In this document: positions 1 to 5,337 of the stretch, piece by piece
Layout of the letters: each line of letters opens with the position of its first letter
How positions within the stretch are numbered: position 1 is the stretch's first letter
Source: Lysobacteraceae bacterium
Lineage (GTDB): Bacteria; Pseudomonadota; Gammaproteobacteria; Xanthomonadales; Xanthomonadaceae
Length of the DNA: 5,337 nt
Direction of reading: 5' to 3'
Assembly (NCBI GenBank): GCA_003449515.1
Contig: DMHI01000106.1
Span: 1 to 5,337, forward strand
Position numbers and translations under genes: made by a program
Notes under the pieces: model-generated
What the model was told of the DNA's origin: nothing
What the model saw: the letters and a program-made list of their open reading frames with translations, nothing else
Databases searched by the model: none

Positions 1-642
1 GTTGAACAGCGTCGACTTGCCGGCATTCGTGTAGCCCACCAGCGCCACGCGCGGCAGTTCGTTGCGGGCGCGGGCGCGACGCATCTGCGTGCGCTGCACC
101 TCGATGCGCTCGAGGCGCTTCTCCAGCGCTTCGATGCGCGCGCGGATCAGCCGGCGGTCGGTTTCCAGCGCGGTTTCGCCGGGGCCGCGCAGGCCGATCG
201 AGCCGCCGCGCTGCGAGTCCATCGCCTTGCCCTTGCCGGTCAGGCGCGTGGCGGAATGCTTGAGCTGCGCCAGCTCGACCTGCAACTTGCCATCGGCACT
301 CGCGGCACGCAGCGCGAAGATGTCGAGGATCAGGCCGACGCGGTCGATGACGCGACACCCGAGGTCGTCGCTCAGGTTTCTCTCCTGCACCGGACTCAGC
401 CGCGCGTTGACCAGCACCACGTCAACCTCGGCGGCCTCGCAATAGCCCTTCAGCTCCTCGACCTTGCCACTGCCGAGGTAGTGGCTGGCGCTGGGGCGTT
501 CGACGCGCGCCTCCACCACCGTCAGCACCTCCGCGCCAGCGGAGCGCGCGAGGTCGGCGAACTCCTCGGCCAGCGCGGGATCGCGGTGGCCCGGTGCCTG
601 CGGCTGGACCAGCAGGGCGCGCTCTCTGCGGCGGCTGCTCAT
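1..642 (-). CDS. hflX: GTPase HflX, ribosome-splitting factor (3' end cut off by window)
   Basis: HflX is a cytoplasmic translational GTPase that binds the 50S subunit and splits stalled or heat-damaged 70S ribosomes. The visible part is 214 residues. Residues 9-110 form the N-terminal ligand-binding-like domain, including LSPVQERNL (82-90) and RVIDRVGLILDIFA (97-110). KLQVELAQLKH (119-129) opens the helical subdomain. The family signature RGPGETALETDRR spans 152-164, followed by a charged coiled-coil-like helix (165-192). The G domain begins around 198 and its P-loop GYTNAGKS (203-210) lies next to the window edge, so the G2-G5 motifs and the C-terminal domain are not seen. The ATG at 642 is chosen because it places ALLVQP where E. 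coli HflX has AVLVHI; no clear Shine-Dalgarno precedes it. The gene lies 31 bases after the hfq stop, so it is probably cotranscribed and perhaps translationally coupled. The segment LTGKGKAMDSQ (134-144) departs from the usual gammaproteobacterial sequence. Confidence 0.97.
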   Translation of the reverse strand, partial: MSSRRRERALLVQPQAPGHRDPALAEEFADLARSAGAEVLTVVEARVERPSASHYLGSGKVEELKGYCEAAEVDVVLVNARLSPVQERNLSDDLGCRVIDRVGLILDIFALRAASADGKLQVELAQLKHSATRLTGKGKAMDSQRGGSIGLRGPGETALETDRRLIRARIEALEKRLERIEVQRTQMRRARARNELPRVALVGYTNAGKSTLFN

Positions 643-671
643 CGCGTCGCGCGGCGTTCGCGCCGCTGCAT
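639..671 (-). other. Possible 10-codon mini-ORF between hfq and hflX
   Basis: An ATG two bases after the hfq stop opens a 10-codon frame reading MQRRERRATR. Its TGA overlaps the hflX ATG as ATGA. It could act as a coupling or leader peptide carrying ribosomes from hfq into hflX, which lacks an obvious Shine-Dalgarno of its own. It is equally likely to be chance in GC-rich DNA. No homology is claimed. Confidence 0.15.
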
Positions 672-673
672 CG

Positions 674-961
674 TCACTCGTCACCGTCGTGGGCAGACTC
701 GTCGGCGTCGCCGCCCTCGCCGGTCGCGTTCACCTGCCCACCGCCCGGACCCACGCGCACATTGCGCGACGGCACCACGGTGGAGATGGCGTGCTTGTAG
801 ACCATCTGGCTGACGGTGTTGCGCAGCAGGACGACGAACTGGTCGAAGCTCTCGATCGTGCCCTGCAGCTTGATGCCGTTGACGAGGTAGATCGCCACCG
901 GGATCCGCTCGCGACGGAGCGCGTTGAGAAACGGGTCCTGAAGGCTCTGGCCTTTCGACAT
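674..961 (-). CDS. hfq: RNA chaperone Hfq
   Basis: Hfq is a hexameric Sm-like protein that anneals small RNAs to mRNAs and affects their stability and translation. The protein has 95 residues and numbers exactly like E. coli Hfq through the core. Proximal-face residues Q8, D9, K31, F39, F42, K56 and H57 are all present. So are the rim arginines R16, R17 and R19 (LRRER), the Y25 and G29 positions used on the distal face, and the YKH motif (55-57). Residues 67-95 form a short disordered tail, glycine-rich and then acidic (ending HDGDE), in keeping with the acidic tips thought to release RNA. The NVRVGPGGG start of the tail is xanthomonad-like from memory. Only a weak GGTG (967-970) stands at Shine-Dalgarno distance. 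miaA lies 105 bases upstream and hflX 31 bases downstream, the normal operon order. An ARN-type tract in the leader suggests autoregulation. Confidence 0.99.
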   Translation of the reverse strand: MSKGQSLQDPFLNALRRERIPVAIYLVNGIKLQGTIESFDQFVVLLRNTVSQMVYKHAISTVVPSRNVRVGPGGGQVNATGEGGDADESAHDGDE

Positions 962-973
962 GGGGGCACCGGC

Positions 974-985
974 GTTGTTGTTCTT
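974..985 (-). promoter_or_regulatory. Candidate Hfq distal-face binding tract (ARN x4) in the hfq leader
   Basis: On the coding strand this reads AAG AAC AAC AAC, four consecutive A-R-N triplets, the motif class bound by the distal face of Hfq in gram-negative bacteria. It ends 12 bases before the hfq ATG, where bound Hfq could hinder initiation. It is an A-rich island in otherwise very GC-rich DNA. Hfq autorepression through its own leader is known in E. coli; its operation here is inferred. Confidence 0.4.
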
Positions 986-997
986 CTCGGGAGGCGC

Positions 998-1003
998 ATC
1001 CTA
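998..1003 (-). promoter_or_regulatory. Candidate -10 element of an internal hfq promoter
   Basis: TAGGAT matches the sigma-70 -10 consensus at four of six positions and would start transcription near 991, giving a leader of about 30 bases that carries the ARN tract. No good -35 is found at 16-18 bases upstream (best 3 of 6). hfq often has promoters of its own within or after miaA, which makes the site plausible, but it is weak. Confidence 0.3.
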
Positions 1004-1032
1004 GCCCGCGGCCGGGTCGCGTGCGAGTGGGT

Positions 1033-1064
1033 GGCGTCCGCGCCGACGCCGCACCGTCGCGGCG
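1033..1064 (-). other. Two overlapping GC hairpins after miaA
   Basis: Three bases after the miaA stop, CGCCGC and GCGGCG form a 6-bp stem with a 6-base loop (1047-1064). A second 6-bp stem, GGCGTC with GACGCC (1033-1050), also has a 6-base loop and shares bases 1047-1050, so only one can form at a time. No T-run follows, so this is not a standard intrinsic terminator. It could be a pause or processing site, or chance given the GC content. Confidence 0.25.
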
Positions 1065-1066
1065 GT

Positions 1067-2080
1067 TCAGGCGCATGGGCCGAGGAAATCCCGCATCGCC
1101 GCGTCGAGCGCGCGGCGCGAGGCCCGCGGATCGAACCAGCGCGCGTCACGCTCACCGCGCAGCCAGGTGAGCTGCCGCTTGGCGAGGTGGCGTGTGGCGG
1201 CGATGCCCTGCTCGACGAAGGTCGCGTGGTCGATCACGCCGTCGAGGTGCTGCCAGGCCTGGCGGTAGCCCACCGCACGCATCGACGGCAGGTCGGCGTG
1301 CAGGCGCGAGTCGGCCTTCAAGGCGCGCACTTCATCGAGGAAACCCGCATCGAGCATCCCCTGGAAGCGCCGCGCGATGCGCTCGTGCAGCACCGCGCGA
1401 TCCGCCGGGGCCAGCACCAGCTTCAGCACGCGGAACGGCAAGCGCTCGGCGCCGGCGCGGCCCTTCGCCTGCCACGCACTGATCGGCACGCCGCTCAGGC
1501 GGAACACCTCCAGCGCGCGCAGCGTGCGCTGGGTGTCGCCGGGCTTGATGCGCGAACCCGCAACCGGATCGATGCGCTGCAACTCGGCGTGCAGCGCCGG
1601 CAATCCGCGTTCGGCAAGCTCGGCCTGCAACGCGGCACGGGTGGCGGGATCGGATTCCGGCAGGTCGGACAGCCCGTCGAGCAGCGCGCTGAAGTACAGC
1701 CCGGTCCCGCCGACCAGCAGCGGCACGCGGCCCTGCGCGGCAAGTTCCCGCATCGCGGCCCGCGCGTCGCGGGCGAAGTCGGCGGCCGAGTAGGGCTCGT
1801 GCGGGTCGCGCACATCGATCAGCCGGTGCGGCGCGCGTGCCAGCGTCGCCGCGTCGGGCTTGGCGCTGCCGATGTCCAGGCGCCGGTACACCAGCGCCGA
1901 ATCGACGCTGATCACGTCGGTGCCGAGTGCTTCCGCCCAGTCGGCGGCGAAGTCGGTCTTGCCCGCGGCGGTCGGGCCCATCACCGCCACGGCGAGCGGG
2001 CGGGCATCGGCGCGCGGGTCGGGTTCGCACCCGGCGGCAGCGGACGACGACGGTTCGACGGTGGACGGGGCGCTCGACAT
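1067..2080 (-). CDS. miaA: tRNA dimethylallyltransferase MiaA
   Basis: MiaA transfers the dimethylallyl group from DMAPP to N6 of A37 in tRNAs reading UNN codons, the first step towards ms2i6A. From the ATG at 2080 it has 337 residues, near the usual 310-320 plus a longer N-terminus. Motifs in order: P-loop GPTAAGKT (35-42), SVDSALVYRRLDIGSAKP (58-75) with the catalytic-site aspartate D60, RLIDVRDPHEPYSAADF (86-102), GGTGLYF (124-130), QRTLRALEV (184-192), SMRAVGYRQAW (266-276) and TRHLAKRQLTWLR (296-308). Residues 1-27 are a Ser/Ala/Pro-rich stretch unlike any conserved part of the family, so the start is uncertain. An in-frame GTG at 2110 would give 347 residues. Neither start has a good Shine-Dalgarno, and the ATG sits where a -10-like TATGCT would start the mRNA. 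It heads the miaA-hfq-hflX group and is divergent from alkB. Confidence 0.97.
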   Translation of the reverse strand: MSSAPSTVEPSSSAAAGCEPDPRADARPLAVAVMGPTAAGKTDFAADWAEALGTDVISVDSALVYRRLDIGSAKPDAATLARAPHRLIDVRDPHEPYSAADFARDARAAMRELAAQGRVPLLVGGTGLYFSALLDGLSDLPESDPATRAALQAELAERGLPALHAELQRIDPVAGSRIKPGDTQRTLRALEVFRLSGVPISAWQAKGRAGAERLPFRVLKLVLAPADRAVLHERIARRFQGMLDAGFLDEVRALKADSRLHADLPSMRAVGYRQAWQHLDGVIDHATFVEQGIAATRHLAKRQLTWLRGERDARWFDPRASRRALDAAMRDFLGPCA

Positions 2081-2088
2081 CGTCGCGC

Positions 2089-2094
2089 AGCATA
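2089..2094 (-). promoter_or_regulatory. Candidate miaA -10 element
   Basis: TATGCT on the minus strand matches the -10 consensus at four of six positions and is eight bases upstream of the ATG at 2080. Transcription would begin at or within two bases of that ATG, giving a leaderless mRNA. The -35 region at 16-18 bases is poor (about 2 of 6). If translation starts at the GTG at 2110 instead, this element would be inside the gene and meaningless. Confidence 0.25.
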
Positions 2095-2128
2095 GCGGCT
2101 GCGTCTTCACGCGCCGACCCGCACGGCG

Positions 2129-2157
2129 TTGAAGTGGCCCAAGCGCGGGCGTAGATT
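2129..2157 (+). promoter_or_regulatory. Sigma-70-like promoter for alkB
   Basis: TTGAAG (2129-2134, four of six with TTGACA) is followed after exactly 17 bases by TAGATT (2152-2157, four of six with TATAAT). Initiation would fall near 2164, leaving a leader of about 25 bases before the alkB ATG. This is the best-formed promoter in the window. No clear operator palindrome is seen around it, so the sequence does not reveal alkane-responsive control. Confidence 0.55.
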
Positions 2158-2178
2158 CAGCGCATCGACTGCCCCGTC

Positions 2179-2182
2179 GGAG
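2179..2182 (+). promoter_or_regulatory. Ribosome binding site of alkB (GGAG)
   Basis: GGAG lies six bases before the ATG at 2189. It fixes the start there rather than at the TTG at 2129, which would add 20 residues, lacks a comparable site and overlaps the -35 element. Confidence 0.7.
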
Positions 2183-2188
2183 CCCGCC

Positions 2189-3268
2189 ATGTCACGCCTG
2201 AAGGCCCTCGGCTTCCTGCTGGTGTTCCTGATCCCGGCCACCCTGCCCGCCGCCGCGTGGCTGGCCGCGCACGCACTGCCCGCCGACGTGGCGGCATGGT
2301 TCCCGCTGGTGGCGCTGTTCATCGTGCTGCCGCTGGCCGACTACGCGCTCGGCCACGACAGCGCCAACGTGCCTGCCGAACAGGAGCGCGCCTTCGCGCA
2401 CTCGCGCTGGTTCCGCGGGCTCACCGTGATGGCGCTGCCGGTGCACGTCGGCGTGCTGGCGTGGAGCGCGTGGTGGTTTGTCGGTGCCGAATTGGGCCCC
2501 GCGGGCATCGCCGGCTGGCTGCTCTCGCAGGGTGTGGTGGGCGGCGTGCTCGCCATCAACACCGCGCACGAGCTGATCCACAAGGACAGCCGCTTCGAGC
2601 AGACCGTTGGCGGCCTGCTGCTGGCCTCGGTGGGCTATCACGGCTTCAAGGTCGAGCATATCCGTGGCCACCACGTGCACGTGTCGACGCCGGAAGACGC
2701 GTCGAGCGCGCGCTACGGCCAGAGCCTGTGGCACTTCCTGCCGCGCGCGCTGGTCAACAACACGCGCAATGCGTGGCGGCTCGAAGCCGAGCGCCTGCGC
2801 ACGCTCGGCCTGCCGGCACTGCACTGGCGCAACGAGCTGATCGCATGGACCGCCGTGTGGCTGGCGATGGCCGCCGGCGTGACCGCCTGGCTCGGCGCGA
2901 CGGGGCTCGCGTTCTTCCTGCTGCAGGGCCTGTTCGCCGCCGGCTCGCTGGAAATCATCAACTACATCGAGCACTACGGCCTCGAGCGCCGCCGTCTGCC
3001 GGACGGCCGCTACGAGCGCACCACGCACCTGCACAGCTGGAACAGCGACTACCGGCTGTCGAACCTGATGCTGTTCCAGCTGCAGCGGCACAGCGACCAC
3101 CACGCCTTCCCGAAGCGGCCCTACGCCATCCTCCGCCACCACGCCGACAGCCCGCAGCTGCCCGGCGGCTACGCGGCGATGTTCGTGCTGGCCCTCGTGC
3201 CGCCGCTGTGGTTCCGGGTGATCCATCCGCGTGTCGATGCCTTCCGGGCAACGCGCACCGGAGCCTGA
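2189..3268 (+). CDS. alkB: Alkane 1-monooxygenase AlkB, membrane di-iron hydroxylase
   Basis: AlkB hydroxylates the terminal carbon of n-alkanes using O2 and electrons passed by rubredoxin, in the cytoplasmic membrane. The 359-residue protein has about six membrane helices: roughly 8-28, 34-54, 76-98, 104-124, 216-235 and 237-258. All di-iron signatures are present: HELIHK (127-132), EHIRGHH (156-162) followed by VSTPED (165-170), the AlkB-specific NYIEHYGLER (258-267), and LQRHSDHHAFPKRPY (298-312). GHDSANVPAE (55-64) and LPGGYAAMF with PPLWFRV (324-344) are also typical, which separates it from desaturases and xylene monooxygenase. It is about 40 residues shorter than GPo1 AlkB (401), with shorter N- and C-termini, and has no fused rubredoxin. 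The position equivalent to GPo1 Trp55 is Leu43. Base composition resembles its neighbours, so there is no sign of recent transfer. It stands alone on its strand, without rubredoxin, reductase or regulator nearby. The natural substrate is not known from sequence. Confidence 0.95.
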   Translation: MSRLKALGFLLVFLIPATLPAAAWLAAHALPADVAAWFPLVALFIVLPLADYALGHDSANVPAEQERAFAHSRWFRGLTVMALPVHVGVLAWSAWWFVGAELGPAGIAGWLLSQGVVGGVLAINTAHELIHKDSRFEQTVGGLLLASVGYHGFKVEHIRGHHVHVSTPEDASSARYGQSLWHFLPRALVNNTRNAWRLEAERLRTLGLPALHWRNELIAWTAVWLAMAAGVTAWLGATGLAFFLLQGLFAAGSLEIINYIEHYGLERRRLPDGRYERTTHLHSWNSDYRLSNLMLFQLQRHSDHHAFPKRPYAILRHHADSPQLPGGYAAMFVLALVPPLWFRVIHPRVDAFRATRTGA

Positions 3269-3280
3269 CCGGGCACGGCA

Positions 3281-3306
3281 CGCTGGCCCGCTGGCCCGCT
3301 GGCCCG
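3281..3306. repeat. 8-bp tandem repeat, 3.25 copies
   Basis: The unit CGCTGGCC occurs three times head to tail, plus CG, in the 45-base gap between the convergent alkB and folP stop codons. Such a tract can expand or contract by replication slippage. It lies outside both coding regions. Confidence 0.9.
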
Positions 3307-3314
3307 ACCGGGCC
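3301..3314. terminator. Candidate bidirectional terminator hairpin
   Basis: GGCCC (3301-3305) pairs with GGGCC (3310-3314) around the loop GACC. The last base of the stem is also the last base of the folP stop codon. The GCCC of each upstream repeat can pair with CGGGC at 3270-3274 as an alternative. There is no T-run on either strand, so at best this is an atypical or Rho-assisted terminator for two convergent genes. Confidence 0.35.
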
Positions 3315-4239
3315 TATTCGTCGTCCGGCCAGCGGATCGCGGCTGTTGCGGGTTTGCCGCGTGGTGCGGGTACGGCGGCCACGGCCGCCCAGACCTTCAA
3401 CGCATCGACCGTCGCCGCCACGTCGTGCACACGCACCAGCATCGCGCCGTTCTGCACGGCGATCAGGTGTGCCGCCACCGAGGCCGCGACGCGATCGCCG
3501 ACGGCACGACCGGTGATCTCGCCGAGGCTCGACTTGCGTGACAGTCCCGCCAGCACCGGCACGCCGATCGCGCTGAAACGCTTCACCTGTGCGAGCAGGG
3601 CGAGGTTGTGCTCCAGCGCCTTGCCGAAGCCGAAGCCGGGGTCGATGACGAGGCGGCGCTTGTCGATGCCGGACATCTCGCAGGCAAACACGCGCTCGGC
3701 AAGGAAGCGCTGCACCTCGCCAACCACGTCATCGAATGCCGGGGCCTGTTGCATCGTCCGCGGCTCGCCGGCCATGTGCATCAGCACCACCGCCGCCTTC
3801 GACGCGGCGACCGCCTCGATCGCGCCTTCGGCACGCAGCGCCATCACGTCGTTGACCATGCCGGCACCGGCCGCGAGCGCGGCGCGCATCACCCCGGGCT
3901 TGCTGGTATCGACGCTGATCGGCACAAGGGTCTCGGCCAGCAGCGCCTCGATCACCGGCAGGACGCGGGCCAGTTCGATGGCTTCGTCGACGGGCGCGGC
4001 ACCGGGGCGCGTGGATTCGCCGCCCACATCTAGCAGGTCGGCACCCTCCTCGACCAGCCGCAGACCGTGCGCGACGGCCGCCTCGACGGTGGCATGGTGC
4101 CCGCCATCCGAGAACGAGTCCGGCGTGACATTGACGATGCCCATCACCTGCGGCCGGTCCAGCCGCAGCACGCGGCCGGCGCAGTCGAGGGTGGCGAACG
4201 TATCGAAGCCCTCGGAACCGCATCCGCCGCGGTATGCCG

Positions 4240-4243
<4 letters not shown>
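3314..4243 (-). CDS. folP: Dihydropteroate synthase FolP
   Basis: FolP condenses p-aminobenzoate with 6-hydroxymethyl-7,8-dihydropterin pyrophosphate to give dihydropteroate in folate synthesis, and is the sulfonamide target. The 309-residue TIM barrel carries all the pterin and pABA site residues. These are N38 in MGIVNVTPDSFSDGG (34-48), DVGGESTRPGA (72-82), D112 in SVDTSKPGV, N131-D132, MHM (155-157), D201 in DPGFGFGK, K237 in GLSRKSS, and R271/H273 in RVHDV. They match N22, T62, D96, N115, D185, K221, R255 and H257 of E. coli. F44 and P80 (E. coli F28 and P64) are wild type, so no common sulfonamide-resistance change is seen there. The GTG start at 4243 overlaps the ftsH stop as GTGA, implying translational coupling. 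Later in-frame starts would remove the first barrel strand. The C-terminus (291-309) runs past the family end by a short Pro/Ala tail. Confidence 0.97.

Positions 4244-5337
<1,094 letters not shown>

Noticed and set aside
689..2095. A 468-codon open frame on the plus strand across hfq and miaA
   Set aside because: It is antisense to two clear family members, is rich in Arg, Ala, Gly and His with no recognisable motif, and is the expected by-product of third-position GC bias.
2129..2188. TTG start at 2129 for alkB, adding 20 residues
   Set aside because: The added segment is not membrane-like or conserved, the TTG is part of the -35 element, and a good GGAG supports the ATG at 2189.
2192..3226. 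A 344-codon minus-strand open frame opposite alkB
   Set aside because: Low-complexity Gln/Arg/His/Val composition without motifs. The opposite strand codes for AlkB with all its histidine boxes.
2189..3268. alkB as a fatty acid desaturase or xylene monooxygenase
   Set aside because: The NYIEHYGLER and LQRHSDHHA motifs and the NVPAE segment are typical of alkane hydroxylases of the AlkB group.
2257..3516. A long plus-strand frame overlapping alkB in another reading frame and running into folP
   Set aside because: Arg/Ala/Pro-rich translation without motifs; a frame shadow of alkB followed by antisense of folP.

Overview
The window is GC-rich chromosomal DNA from a gammaproteobacterium, most likely of the Xanthomonadaceae/Lysobacteraceae (Lysobacter or Luteimonas type). 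That assignment is an inference. It rests on the base composition, on an Hfq whose tail begins NVRVGPGGG as I recall it from xanthomonads, and on the gene order ftsH-folP-miaA-hfq-hflX on one strand, which I recall from that family. No 16S gene or other decisive marker is present.

Layout from left to right. On the minus strand lie hflX (1-642, 3' part cut off by the window edge), hfq (674-961) and miaA (1067-2080, possibly starting at 2110). Reading in their own direction the order is miaA, hfq, hflX, the classic hfq operon order. A 109-base divergent promoter region (2081-2188) follows, then alkB (2189-3268), the only plus-strand gene. A short GC-rich convergent gap with an 8-bp tandem repeat separates alkB from folP (3314-4243, minus). 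folP overlaps the end of ftsH (4240-5337, minus, 5' part cut off) by four bases.

Functionally, four of the six genes are housekeeping or stress physiology genes: a membrane AAA+ protease (FtsH), a tRNA A37 prenyltransferase (MiaA), an sRNA chaperone (Hfq) and a ribosome-splitting GTPase (HflX). FolP makes dihydropteroate for folate. The sixth gene, alkB, encodes an integral-membrane non-haem di-iron alkane hydroxylase with all its histidine boxes. It is the accessory element, with its own well-formed sigma-70-like promoter and ribosome binding site. No rubredoxin or rubredoxin reductase is in the window, so its electron donors must be encoded elsewhere.

I see no CRISPR array, RNA gene, insertion sequence or phage element, and no evidence for an undescribed multi-gene system. 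The observations most worth checking are: a leucine in AlkB where the GPo1 enzyme has the chain-length-limiting Trp55; an AAG-AAC-AAC-AAC (ARN) tract just upstream of hfq that suits Hfq autoregulation; a 10-codon Arg-rich mini-ORF bridging hfq and hflX with an ATGA overlap; an unusual linker before the RGPGE motif of HflX; and a possible leaderless start for miaA.
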